The notes under the pieces are model-generated. The model made no database searches. It saw nothing but the letters and a program-made list of their open reading frames with translations, and was not told where the DNA came from. Below are positions 17,629 through 26,236 of a DNA stretch of 64,000 nt, one piece after another. Source of the DNA: Flavobacteriaceae bacterium PS02338 (GTDB lineage Bacteria > Bacteroidota > Bacteroidia > Sphingobacteriales > Sphingobacteriaceae); contig JASCOD010000001.1 of the NCBI GenBank assembly GCA_029959615.1, positions 1,302,001 to 1,366,000 of the forward strand, given 5' to 3'. Position 1 is the first letter of the stretch, and each line of letters starts with the position of its first letter. The position numbers and the translations under genes are program-made.

Positions 17629-19017
17629 CTATTCTATTTCCTTCTTCTTTTGATGTTCTTCCCAACGCTTGGCGAAAGATTTAGGTGCTATTTCGGGCAT
17701 TTCGCGATATTTGCCCCAACCTTTTTTGAAGAAAGTTTTGAGGAAGAAGTTTTTCATCTTGCCCCCAAAGAAGTCCATCAGCGAACGCTTTTTCATACCT
17801 TTCTTCCAAAGGTTCCAGCCGATGTTTTCTGTAGCTGTATTTTCGTTCGCTGTCACTGCATCCCTGCGGTTAAGCAATAACATTTTGTGGATATCGATTT
17901 TTACCGGACAAACTTCAGAACATTTTCCGCATAAGCTCGAAGCATAGCTCAAATGCTTAAAGTCCTTCATCCCCTTGAAATGAGGAGTGATGATAGATCC
18001 AATTGGGCCGCTGTAGGTTGTGCTGTAAGTATGACCACCAATGTTTTTGTAAACAGGACAAGCATTTAAACAGGCACCACAACGAATGCAGTATAGTGCT
18101 TGGCGTTGTTCTTTCTGAGCCAATAAGTTCGTACGTCCATTATCAAGTAAAATCACGTACATTTCTTCTGGGCCATCGGTTTCATGTGCTTGGCGTGGAC
18201 CGCTCAAAATAGTATTATAAACCGTTAGGTTTTGACCAGTACCATGACTAGAAAGCAAAGGCCAAAACAAATCTAAATCAGCAATAGAAGGAATTAACTT
18301 CTCTATACCAACAATAGCGATATGGATTTTCGGAAAAGTAGTGGTTAAACGAGCGTTACCCTCATTTTCAGTTAGGGCAATACTTCCACTATCGGCAATT
18401 AAAAAGTTGCCGCCGGTTATGCCAATATCCGCTTTTAGGTATTTATCACGAAGCAATTCACGGGCTTTTTGGGTCAATTGCTCTGGAGTGGCGTCTATTG
18501 GCGTACCAAACTTTTCATTAAAAAGCTTGGCAATATCTTCCTTGCTCAAGTGCATAGCTGGCGTAACAATATGATAAGGCGCTTGCCCTAACAATTGTAC
18601 AATGTATTCGCCTAAGTCACTCTCTAAAGATTCGATGTCATTCTTCTCCAAGAAATCATTCAGATGAATTTCCTCGGTAGTCATCGATTTAGATTTGATG
18701 ACGGTTTTACCGCCCACTCTTTGAATAATCTGTAGAATTTCCTTTTGAGCCTCAGCTGCATCATTTGCCCAGATTACTTTGCCGCCACGCTTCTGGAAGT
18801 TCGATTCGAATTCTGGTAAAAGTTTGTCTAAATTCTCCATCACACGCCATTTTACTACGTGTGCTTTGCGTTTAGATGCCTCCAAATTTTCAAATTTCGA
18901 CAAGCCACGAGCTACCGCCGTATTATACTTCCCAATGTTGTAATTGATGGTATTGCGGTGCGGCATGTCAAAAGCCTTTTCATCGGCTTTAACTAAAAAA
19001 TCTTCGGCAATATTCAT
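17629..19017 (-). CDS. lutB: LutB/LldF-family L-lactate oxidation iron-sulfur protein
   Basis: LutB is the Fe-S/LUD-domain subunit of the LutABC (LldEFG) L-lactate dehydrogenase complex, a cytoplasmic enzyme feeding electrons to the respiratory chain. The 462 residues contain an LUD domain (about 60-290) and a two-cluster ferredoxin region: CIRCGACLNACPVY and CGKCSEVCPV (about residues 305-375). A C-terminal lysine-rich tail follows. LutA and LutC are not adjacent, so they are either elsewhere or the protein acts with unlinked partners. The ATG at 19017 lies seven bases after a perfect -7 box, suggesting a nearly leaderless message. Confidence 0.9.
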   Translation of the reverse strand: MNIAEDFLVKADEKAFDMPHRNTINYNIGKYNTAVARGLSKFENLEASKRKAHVVKWRVMENLDKLLPEFESNFQKRGGKVIWANDAAEAQKEILQIIQRVGGKTVIKSKSMTTEEIHLNDFLEKNDIESLESDLGEYIVQLLGQAPYHIVTPAMHLSKEDIAKLFNEKFGTPIDATPEQLTQKARELLRDKYLKADIGITGGNFLIADSGSIALTENEGNARLTTTFPKIHIAIVGIEKLIPSIADLDLFWPLLSSHGTGQNLTVYNTILSGPRQAHETDGPEEMYVILLDNGRTNLLAQKEQRQALYCIRCGACLNACPVYKNIGGHTYSTTYSGPIGSIITPHFKGMKDFKHLSYASSLCGKCSEVCPVKIDIHKMLLLNRRDAVTANENTATENIGWNLWKKGMKKRSLMDFFGGKMKNFFLKTFFKKGWGKYREMPEIAPKSFAKRWEEHQKKKEIE

Positions 19018-19024
19018 GAGTTCT

Positions 19025-19032
19025 CAAATATA
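19025..19032 (-). promoter_or_regulatory. -7 box of lutB
   Basis: TATATTTG on the minus strand is a perfect TAnnTTTG, ending seven bases before the lutB ATG. The usual spacing would place transcription start at or next to the start codon. Confidence 0.45.
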
Positions 19033-19199
19033 GGTAAATAGGCTAGGGCTTTAAAATTTAACGGGCAGTTGTTGATATAATTATATTGGCTAACTCTTTT
19101 TTGGGGTAACGTTTGTATTCGTTTAAAAAGCCAGCCTTTACTATTTTAGTTTAAAAAACAGGAACTTATCGTTAAATTTAGGGCATACAGCAGAAAAAA

Positions 19200-19967
19200 A
19201 TGCAAAGAATCAGTTGCTTACTTGTTATCCTCATGCTACTAATTACTCATGGCAGTGCTAAAACGAGGCTAGTTATTACGCAAAATGATAGCATTAGCGT
19301 TTCAATTACCCTCAGCCCAAATTCGTCAGTTAGTTTGAAAAGAAACCCAAATGGGAAATATTCAGGAGATTTATACTTGTCGGCGCAACAAACAGATCAT
19401 CAAAAAACACATACTACCTCTCAGCCTATAAGTGCGGATACTGTAGCCAGTTTATTAACAAAGATTATCGATTTGGGATTGTTAGACATTGCTGGGAATG
19501 ATATAAGAGTCATAGATGGTTTTAGAGCTAGATTTACAATAACGCAAATGCATGATGAGCGGAAATTTAGTCTGGTACCTGGTTTAAATAATAAGGACAG
19601 TGAAAAAGCGGGAAAGATTATCCAACTGTTGAGCGATCAATTGCAAAATCAAAAGAAGTTATATGCCTATTTAAATACATTACCTGCAGGAATTTATCAT
19701 GTAGGTATGCTAACCGTTAAGGTGTATGAATTAGGCGAAATAGGAGGGAAGAAGAGCTCTTTATATTTGTCTTATGAAGATTCTTTCAAGAAAAATAGGA
19801 TTTATATTCCCTTGTATGTAATTGATGGAAAACCAATAGAGCCGATTGAGCTTAATAATTACGAAGTTGAGGATATCAAGAAAGTAGAGGTGTTGAAAGG
19901 TGCCGCCGCCGCTGCGCTGTATGGAGTGAGAGCCGCCAATGGAGTAGTTGTTTTAACAACCAAATAA
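19200..19967 (+). CDS. secreted protein ending in a TonB-plug-like segment
   Basis: This 255-residue protein has a signal peptide (MQRISCLLVILMLLITHGSA). The middle domain of about 150 residues is not recognised. The C-terminus reads like the end of a SusC/RagA plug: 'YVIDGKPIEPIEL', 'IKKVEVLKGAAAAALYG', 'AANGVVVLTTK'. In receptors this plug is followed by a 700-residue barrel; here the protein stops. It is not obviously a truncated receptor, because the N-terminal part is not a carboxypeptidase-regulatory or STN domain. Such free plug-like modules may sit in the periplasm and touch TonB or a receptor barrel; that is inference. It is divergent from lutB. Confidence 0.6.
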   Translation: MQRISCLLVILMLLITHGSAKTRLVITQNDSISVSITLSPNSSVSLKRNPNGKYSGDLYLSAQQTDHQKTHTTSQPISADTVASLLTKIIDLGLLDIAGNDIRVIDGFRARFTITQMHDERKFSLVPGLNNKDSEKAGKIIQLLSDQLQNQKKLYAYLNTLPAGIYHVGMLTVKVYELGEIGGKKSSLYLSYEDSFKKNRIYIPLYVIDGKPIEPIELNNYEVEDIKKVEVLKGAAAAALYGVRAANGVVVLTTK

Positions 19968-19974
19968 CTTAACA

Positions 19975-20518
19975 CTACTGCAGACTATCAATCTCTTTCA
20001 TGTAGGCTAAGTAAGCTTCTTTATAATTCAAGTTTTTGTTTTCAGGTTTTGAAATAAACAAAAGGAAATCTTCTAAATCCGCTTCCGTGAAACCTAGTTT
20101 TCTGAATAGCATTTGATCTTTTTCCCAGTTTTCTGAATTAACTTTGATTGCAGCCATTTGCTTGTAAAGGATAATTCCTTTTCTAAACTCACTATAGCCA
20201 ATGCCTTCCTTAAATTGCTTCACAGCATCAATAAGTGTGCGGTAAGTTACTATAGAATCGACCTTACTTTCACTAAGCACGGCATATAAAATTTGAGGTT
20301 TTAAGATCTCTACATCTATACTATCGAAAGCGATGAATTTTTTAAGCACAGTTAGGTCTTTCACGAAAAGTGAATCTGTAGCTTTTAAACGACCTTTTAG
20401 GAAATTGGGCTCTTGCAAAAGAAGCTTCTGATCGGCTACGGTTTGTTGTGCTGTAGCAAAAAAACTAACAAGTAAGAGAATAGCGATAGATAGGGACTTG
20501 AAAGTGTTCGTGTTTTTC
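19975..20518 (-). CDS. secreted protein of unknown function
   Basis: A 181-residue protein with a clear signal peptide (MKNTNTFKSLSIAILLLVSFF, cut after ATAQ). The mature part is mostly helical and charged, with 'GFTEADLEDFLLFIS' and 'NYKEAYLAYMKEI' near the end. I recognise no family. The ATG occupies the bases up to 20520. It has its own -7 box just upstream, and its end abuts the converging gene at 19967, so it is probably monocistronic. Confidence 0.65.
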
Positions 20519-20525
20519 ATTGATA

Positions 20526-20533
20526 CAAAGATA
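20526..20533 (-). promoter_or_regulatory. -7 box of the secreted-protein gene
   Basis: Minus-strand TATCTTTG (perfect TAnnTTTG), ending five bases before the ATG of the 181-residue secreted protein. Confidence 0.45.
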
Positions 20534-20574
20534 AGCTTTCTAGCTTGGCTTAATGGAAGTCTATCCTTGAGTAA

Positions 20575-20605
20575 ATAAAAAATCCCGCTTTTGGGGCGGG
20601 ATTTT
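20575..20605 (-). terminator. terminator of the M28 peptidase gene
   Basis: A 10-bp stem AAAATCCCGC (20579-20588) with GCGGGATTTT (20596-20605) and a 7-base loop. On the minus strand it continues into a T-rich run, 18 bases after the peptidase stop. Confidence 0.85.
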
Positions 20606-20622
20606 GATAGTGTTACAATGTC

Positions 20623-22245
20623 TTATTTCATTTTTAACGAGCCATCTTCGTTTTTATTAACTACTGGTCTATTTGCACCATTTGCCAATTCCCACGTTGT
20701 GTAATAAACTAACTGGGCTCTTTTTGCCAACATTGGGAAGTCGATTTTGCTCACTTCGTCTCCTGGTTGGTGGTAATCTTTATGTACGCCATTGAAGTAG
20801 AAGATCACCGGAATACCATGCTTCGCAAAATTATAGTGATCAGAACGATAGTAGAAACGGTTAGGATCTGTACGGTTATTATACTTCTCGTCTAAAACGA
20901 TGTTTACATAATCGGCATTTGCTTTTTTACCAATTTTATCCAGATCATCACTTAGCATATTAGAACCAATGATGTAAACGAAATTATTGTCGCCAGGACG
21001 GTCATCGTCACCACGGCCAATCATATCAATGTTTAAGTTGGTAATGGTGTTTGCCAATGGAAAAACTGGATGATCTGAATACCATTCAGAACCCCAAAGA
21101 CCTTTTTCTTCACCACAAACCGTCATGAATAAGATGCTACGTTTAGGGCCATGACCCGCTTTTTTAGCTTTGGCGAAAGCCTCTGCCAACATCAAAACGC
21201 CAGTAGTCCCAGAACCATCATCATCTGCACCATTGTTTACTTTGTCGGTAGCATTTGGATCATTCACTAAACCAATATGGTCATAGTGGCCAGTAACTAC
21301 TACTACTTCGCTTTTTAACTGAGGGTCAGAACCTTCTAAGAAACCTAAAACGTTATCAGCTTTTATATCTTCTTCAACTAACTTAGCTGAAAAAGCAATA
21401 GGGGTATTGATGGTAACCGTAGCTGGTTTTAAGGTTTCCGCAATTTTTTTCTTAACATCGGCTAGGTTGGTATTGGCACCAGCTAAAATCTGATTAGCTA
21501 CTGCGGTACCGATAGTTACAACAGGCAAAGAGTTTTGGTTTTGGGCAGCATCTTCTCTTTTTAAACCAACATTACCTTCGCTCAAAAATGCTTTTGCCGC
21601 ATCGGTAAGGTTATCTACTCTTTCGTTGATCACTAAAACTCCAGCGGCTTTATTATCTACTAAATATTTGATTTTAGCTTGTTGACTACCTACACTGCTT
21701 TGAGCTCTACGACCTTGAGCTGGTTGGGCAGGTGCTTTTGCGGTTGGATCTCCCGTAGCGAAAATCATCACCACTTTGCCTGCTACATTAAGGCCTGCAT
21801 ATTCATTGAAATCATCTTTGTTTAATCCGTATCCAGCAAAAATCACAGATGATGCTTTCACATTGAAGCCTGCAGCTGGCGTGCTTTGTGCCAACACATA
21901 ATAATCTGTTAAGTTTTCCTTTGCTTGCGTACCAACGGTTAATGATAGGCCAGCTAGTTTTTTAGAAGAAATACCTACTGGTTGTAGATAAGGATCTTTG
22001 CTCCCTTTTACAGGCCCAGTTAATCCGAAACTTTGAAATTGCTTTTTGATATACTCTGCGGCCATCCAAGCACCTTTTTTGCCTGTTTCACGACCTTCGT
22101 ACTCATCTGATGCCAATATAGACAAGTGCTGGTAAGCTCTTTCTTTATTAACAGGAGCACTGAATTTGATGGCGTTTTTATCCTGCGCCATTGCACCCAA
22201 ACTAAGCGCTAGCGCCAGCGAGGTGTATGCAAACTTTTTATTCAT
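20623..22245 (-). CDS. M28-family zinc aminopeptidase with PA-domain insert
   Basis: This exported metallopeptidase of the M28 family most likely removes N-terminal amino acids from peptides in the periplasm or outside the cell. The 540 residues start with a signal peptide (ending 'LGAMAQ'). A PA-like insert lies at about residues 130-260. The co-catalytic zinc ligands are visible in order: His in 'TGHYDHIG', Asp in 'NGADDDGSG', Glu in 'CGEEKGLWGS', Asp in 'NLNIDMIGR' and His in 'YYRSDHYNFA'. It ends with its own terminator. Confidence 0.92.
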   Translation of the reverse strand: MNKKFAYTSLALALSLGAMAQDKNAIKFSAPVNKERAYQHLSILASDEYEGRETGKKGAWMAAEYIKKQFQSFGLTGPVKGSKDPYLQPVGISSKKLAGLSLTVGTQAKENLTDYYVLAQSTPAAGFNVKASSVIFAGYGLNKDDFNEYAGLNVAGKVVMIFATGDPTAKAPAQPAQGRRAQSSVGSQQAKIKYLVDNKAAGVLVINERVDNLTDAAKAFLSEGNVGLKREDAAQNQNSLPVVTIGTAVANQILAGANTNLADVKKKIAETLKPATVTINTPIAFSAKLVEEDIKADNVLGFLEGSDPQLKSEVVVVTGHYDHIGLVNDPNATDKVNNGADDDGSGTTGVLMLAEAFAKAKKAGHGPKRSILFMTVCGEEKGLWGSEWYSDHPVFPLANTITNLNIDMIGRGDDDRPGDNNFVYIIGSNMLSDDLDKIGKKANADYVNIVLDEKYNNRTDPNRFYYRSDHYNFAKHGIPVIFYFNGVHKDYHQPGDEVSKIDFPMLAKRAQLVYYTTWELANGANRPVVNKNEDGSLKMK

Positions 22246-22319
22246 TTTTATTAGTTAGTTAGGTATAAACTGTACAGGTTGTCGAAATCTAAAATCGTAA
22301 TTCTAAATCCTAAAATCGG

Positions 22320-22760
22320 TTAACACGATATTTTGTTTACTCTATTGGCATGTCTACCACCTTCAAATGGAGTTTCTAAAAATGTAGTTACCATTTCTTT
22401 TGCAAGTTCTGGAGAAACAAAACGAGCCGGGATGCAAATCACATTGGCATTGTTGTGTTGTCTAGAAAGTTTGGCAATTTCGGTTAACCAAGCAACGGCG
22501 GCTCTAATGCCTTGGTGCTTGTTGGCAGTAATAGCAACTCCTTGTGCACTTCCACAAACTAAAATGCCAAAATCTGCCTCACCTTTTTCTACGGCACTGG
22601 CTACAGGATGTGCAAAATCAGGGTAATCTACCGAATCAAGCGAATGGGTCCCAAAATCTTTCACTTCATTTGCAGCCAGAAATTCTTTTAAGATCTCTTT
22701 ATACTCAAAGCCAGCGTGGTCTGCCCCGATGGCTATTTTTAATGGATTTGCTGAAGACAT
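22320..22760 (-). CDS. rpiB: ribose-5-phosphate isomerase B
   Basis: RpiB interconverts ribose 5-phosphate and ribulose 5-phosphate in the pentose phosphate pathway. The 146-residue protein shows 'IGADHAGFEYKE' at the N-terminus, 'DSVDYPDFAHPVA', the active-site Cys loop 'VCGSAQGVAITANK' and 'RQHNNANVICIPAR'. I start it at ATG 22760, because an in-frame TTG at 22766 lies inside the -7 box. Confidence 0.95.
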   Translation of the reverse strand: MSSANPLKIAIGADHAGFEYKEILKEFLAANEVKDFGTHSLDSVDYPDFAHPVASAVEKGEADFGILVCGSAQGVAITANKHQGIRAAVAWLTEIAKLSRQHNNANVICIPARFVSPELAKEMVTTFLETPFEGGRHANRVNKISC

Positions 22761-22763
22761 ATT

Positions 22764-22771
22764 CAAATTTA
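22764..22771 (-). promoter_or_regulatory. -7 box of rpiB
   Basis: Minus-strand TAAATTTG (perfect TAnnTTTG), ending three bases before the rpiB ATG. It excludes the upstream TTG as start and suggests a leaderless message. Confidence 0.45.
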
Positions 22772-22895
22772 TATAGAATTATAGATATGGTTTAGTAAAT
22801 ATTTTGTTGTGTTTTAAGTTGTAAGTGTTGGGAATAGGTTTTAAGTTCTTTAATGCATAATCTAAGCTTATCACTTACCACATAAAGCCTATTAC

Positions 22896-23777
22896 TTATT
22901 TCCCGTAAAACGCCAACTCAGCCTTTTGTCTTTTCTTTTCAATTCGTGCAGAAATCAAGATACTCAGTTCATACAAAAGGAATAGAGGGAAAGCAACAAT
23001 TAACATCGTATAAGGATCGGCGGTTGGTGTCACTACTGCGGCCACTACCAAGATCAATACAGCAGCATATCTTCTGGTAGAACGCATGAATTTAGGCGTC
23101 ATAATGCCCAACTTAGATAAGATGTAAATAATTACAGGCAATTGAAAAATAATGCCCGATCCCAATGCCAACGTTAAAACCGTAGATAGATAAGAAGAAA
23201 TGGTAAAGGTGTTTTCAATACTGGAATCAACTGTATAATTAATTAAAAAATTGATAGATAATGGACAGATGATATAATAACCAAATAGTAAACCTAAAGC
23301 GAAAAGTACTGATGCAAATGCAACAAAGCCACTTGCTGATTTACGTTCGTTATCTAACAAGGCAGGTTTAATGAACAACCAAACCTCAAATAATAAGTAA
23401 GGAACACCTAAGATTACTCCAGCCATTACGCAAGAATTCATTTGGAGTGTAAACTGACCCGACATTTCCGTATTGATGATTTTGGCGTGTATTTCTGTAA
23501 TACAGAATTCGTTGCCAATAGAAGGGAAGGCCTCCACCAACTTACACATCATGCGGTACGTCCAAAAATCAGCATTTTTGGGTGCCATAATTACATCATG
23601 CCAAATAAAATCAGTGAAGTAAAAAGCAACGCAAACTAAAACAACGATAACCGCCAATGCTCTTAACAAATGTTTGCGAAGTACATCCAAATGGTCAAAA
23701 AAAGACATTTCTGCCTCAAGTGTTTTTCCTTTGTTCTTAATCGAATCGATTAAATCTTTGGCTTTATTGTTACTCAT
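22896..23777 (-). CDS. tatC: twin-arginine translocase subunit TatC
   Basis: TatC is the six-helix inner-membrane receptor that recognises RR signal peptides and, with TatA, exports folded proteins. Typical pieces are 'MSFFDHLDVLRKHLLRAL' at the N-terminus, 'ILGVPYLLFEVWLFIKPAL', 'FALGLLFGYY', 'FQLPVIIYILSKLGIMTP' and 'VVTPTADPYTML'. The frame is open to 23837, but I start at ATG 23777 (MSNNKAKD; 293 residues): the upstream part overlaps a terminator and a -7 box. TatA is not adjacent. Confidence 0.93.
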   Translation of the reverse strand: MSNNKAKDLIDSIKNKGKTLEAEMSFFDHLDVLRKHLLRALAVIVVLVCVAFYFTDFIWHDVIMAPKNADFWTYRMMCKLVEAFPSIGNEFCITEIHAKIINTEMSGQFTLQMNSCVMAGVILGVPYLLFEVWLFIKPALLDNERKSASGFVAFASVLFALGLLFGYYIICPLSINFLINYTVDSSIENTFTISSYLSTVLTLALGSGIIFQLPVIIYILSKLGIMTPKFMRSTRRYAAVLILVVAAVVTPTADPYTMLIVAFPLFLLYELSILISARIEKKRQKAELAFYGK

Positions 23778-23792
23778 TTTATCTATTTGAAA

Positions 23793-23827
23793 ACAAAAAT
23801 ACCATTCTATTTGATTAGAATGGTATT
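23793..23827 (-). terminator. terminator of the GH3 gene
   Basis: A perfect 12-bp stem (23798-23809 with 23816-23827) and a 6-base loop, followed on the minus strand by TTTTTG. It marks the downstream edge of the PUL. Confidence 0.9.
23794..23801 (-). promoter_or_regulatory. -7 box of tatC
   Basis: Minus-strand TATTTTTG fits TAnnTTTG, 16 bases before the tatC ATG. It overlaps the T run of the GH3 terminator. Confidence 0.33.
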
Positions 23828-23855
23828 GAGATTGCAATTAACTTTTTTCAAATGT

Positions 23856-26144
23856 TTATTCTATAAAGAAGTTTTTGCTCAATGAGCCTATTTTAACGGA
23901 AAACTCGCCAGGTTCTACTACTGCTTTATTGTCGAGATGGGTAAACGAAAAGTCGTTTTTGTTCAGTTTGAAAGTTACAGTTTGTTTCTCGCCAGGTTTA
24001 AGATTGATTTTCTCAAAGCCTCGTAATCTTTTCGAATCTGGAGTTAATGAAGCATATAGATCACTCAAATAAAGCTCAACTACTTCTTTACCTTCTCTAT
24101 TACCCGAATTAGTAATTTCAATAGATACGGTTAGTTCCTGATTAGCACTGATCTTTTCTGCACTTAGTTTCAAGTTTTCATACTTGAAATTGGTGTAGCT
24201 CAACCCAAATCCGAATTCATATTGGGGATTATATTCTGCATCATAGTTGTAAACTCCTTCCATTACGGTTCTGTTCTCCGCTGGCTTGTGGTTATAACCT
24301 ACCAAAGAGTTAGGATATCTAGGATAGTTGTAAGGGAGTTTCCCAGAAGGATTTACTTCTCCGAAAAGAATGTCTGCCAATGCATCTCCGCCAAAATTAC
24401 CAGGTAAATAGGTTTGCAATACACCAGTCATTTGTGCTTCGAACTTGCTGATCAGTCTCGGTCTACCTTCGTTAAGTACTAAAATCACCGGCTTACCAGT
24501 AGCTGCCAATTTCAAAGCTAGTTGTGTCTGTAGGTCAGAGATATACAAATCGCTCAAATTGCCTGGACTCTCTGTATAAGAATTTTCTCCTAGACAAAGG
24601 ATAATAGCATCTACATTTTTAGCTTTCTCTATAGCGCTTTCAATGCCATTTTCGAACTCTTCGTAATATTTGCCATCCATTTTATAGGTTACACCTTCTA
24701 CAAAAGAGACATTCTCTTTGCCCGCTTTTAATGTAACAGCTTCTAGAATAGTATTGTATTTTGCTGCAAATTCTTCTACTTTTTCTCCTTGCCAAGAGTA
24801 GGTCCAGCCACCATTTAGGGTACGCATGGAGTTGGCATTTGGTCCAGTCACTAATAACTTAACGCCTTTTTTTAGCGGTAGTTGGTTGTTAGTGTTTTTT
24901 AGTAAGGTAATTGATTCGGCTGCGGTTTGATAGGCTGCTTGCTCAAATTCTTTACTCGCAAATTTTGGATATTGTTTTAAGCTATGTACTGCTTTTTCAA
25001 ATAAACCAAGTTTATATTTCAAAGTAAGGATATTGGTCACTGCATCATTAATTCTTGATTCTTTTACCTTTCCTTCCTTAACTAAAGCAATAAGGTTGTC
25101 ACAAAATCTTTCATAATCATAAGCAATCATAGACATGTCAATTCCTGCATTGATGGCCAACATGATAGCCTCCTTATGGTCTTTAGCTACACGGTCTCTA
25201 GCATAGAGGTTCTCAATATCCGCCCAGTCGGTAACAATTAGGCCTTTAAAACCAAGCTCCTCTCTTAAAAGTTTAGTTAACAGATTATAGTTGGCATGTA
25301 CAGGAACCCCATTTACAATGCCCGAATTGATCATGATACTATGTGCACCAGCCTCGATAGCCGCTTTAAAGGGAGGCAGGTGATAATCTCTTAGCACATG
25401 GTCTGGAATATACGCTGGAGTTCTGTCTTTCCCAGATACAGAAACCTGATAGCCTAAGAAATGCTTTAAGCAAGATGCTACACGGTAAGGATCAGCGATG
25501 TTATCACCTTCAAAACCTTTTACCATTTGTAATCCTAGCTCACTAATTAAATAAGTGTCTTCTCCAAAAGTTTCCCACTGACGAGGAAAGCGAGGGTCTG
25601 GTGCTAAGTCTAGTACCGGAGAAAAATTCCAAGGAATAGCGCTAGCTCTGGTTTCGTAGGCAGTAATTTCGGCACCTTTGTAAACCAAGGTACGATTGCG
25701 TGTGGCTGCCTGTCCAATTTGTTGTGGAAACATGGTGGCATCAGCGGTATAGGTAGTGCCATGTATCGCATCGATACCATAAAGTACTGGAATGTTTAAG
25801 CGCCCCTTGCCAGTTTCCTGTATTTTGTTGATGATTTGATGCCAAACCTCTCTGGTACGAGCTCTATTGTTTGCCGTATTTAATACCGAGCCCACTTTGT
25901 ATTTTACCAAGGCATGCTCCAACTGTTGTTGGTTAAGAGCTACAGGTTCATAGCTACTAAACCTATCTTTACCATTGGTAATCACATCCATGGTAATTTG
26001 CGCCATTTGCCCAACTTTTTCTTCCAAGGTCATTTTAGACAATAAAGTTTTCACTTTTTGGTCGATAACGGGATTTATTTTCTGTTGAGCGGCTGAATAT
26101 AGGGAGAGTGCGATAAACGGGATGGTGACTAATATTTTTTTCAT
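23856..26144 (-). CDS. GH3 beta-glucosidase (BglX-like)
   Basis: A periplasmic exo-glycosidase that releases glucose from beta-linked gluco-oligosaccharides. The 762 residues have a signal peptide (ending 'YSAAQQK'), the GH3 N-terminal barrel with 'IPVLYGIDAIHG', 'RVASCLKHF' and the nucleophile Asp in 'GLIVTDWADIE', the alpha/beta sandwich with 'ILCLGENSYTESPGNLSDL', and a C-terminal fibronectin-III-like domain. It is the last PUL gene. A terminator upstream and one downstream show it can form its own transcription unit. Its likely role is degrading beta-1,3-gluco-oligosaccharides imported by the SusCD pair. Confidence 0.93.
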   Translation of the reverse strand: MKKILVTIPFIALSLYSAAQQKINPVIDQKVKTLLSKMTLEEKVGQMAQITMDVITNGKDRFSSYEPVALNQQQLEHALVKYKVGSVLNTANNRARTREVWHQIINKIQETGKGRLNIPVLYGIDAIHGTTYTADATMFPQQIGQAATRNRTLVYKGAEITAYETRASAIPWNFSPVLDLAPDPRFPRQWETFGEDTYLISELGLQMVKGFEGDNIADPYRVASCLKHFLGYQVSVSGKDRTPAYIPDHVLRDYHLPPFKAAIEAGAHSIMINSGIVNGVPVHANYNLLTKLLREELGFKGLIVTDWADIENLYARDRVAKDHKEAIMLAINAGIDMSMIAYDYERFCDNLIALVKEGKVKESRINDAVTNILTLKYKLGLFEKAVHSLKQYPKFASKEFEQAAYQTAAESITLLKNTNNQLPLKKGVKLLVTGPNANSMRTLNGGWTYSWQGEKVEEFAAKYNTILEAVTLKAGKENVSFVEGVTYKMDGKYYEEFENGIESAIEKAKNVDAIILCLGENSYTESPGNLSDLYISDLQTQLALKLAATGKPVILVLNEGRPRLISKFEAQMTGVLQTYLPGNFGGDALADILFGEVNPSGKLPYNYPRYPNSLVGYNHKPAENRTVMEGVYNYDAEYNPQYEFGFGLSYTNFKYENLKLSAEKISANQELTVSIEITNSGNREGKEVVELYLSDLYASLTPDSKRLRGFEKINLKPGEKQTVTFKLNKNDFSFTHLDNKAVVEPGEFSVKIGSLSKNFFIE

Positions 26145-26192
26145 ACTTAGCTCCTAATGCTTTAGGTATATTCTTAGGTTATTTGTGTGTGT

Positions 26193-26224
26193 TAAAAAAT
26201 CTCCCTCCCAAATAGGGAAGGAGA
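26193..26224 (-). terminator. terminator between the PUL operon and the GH3 gene
   Basis: A 10-bp stem with one G-U pair (26200-26209 with 26215-26224), a 5-base loop, then six T on the minus strand (26194-26199). It lies 13 bases after the discoidin-protein stop. Confidence 0.85.
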
Positions 26225-26236
26225 TAAGATGGATTA

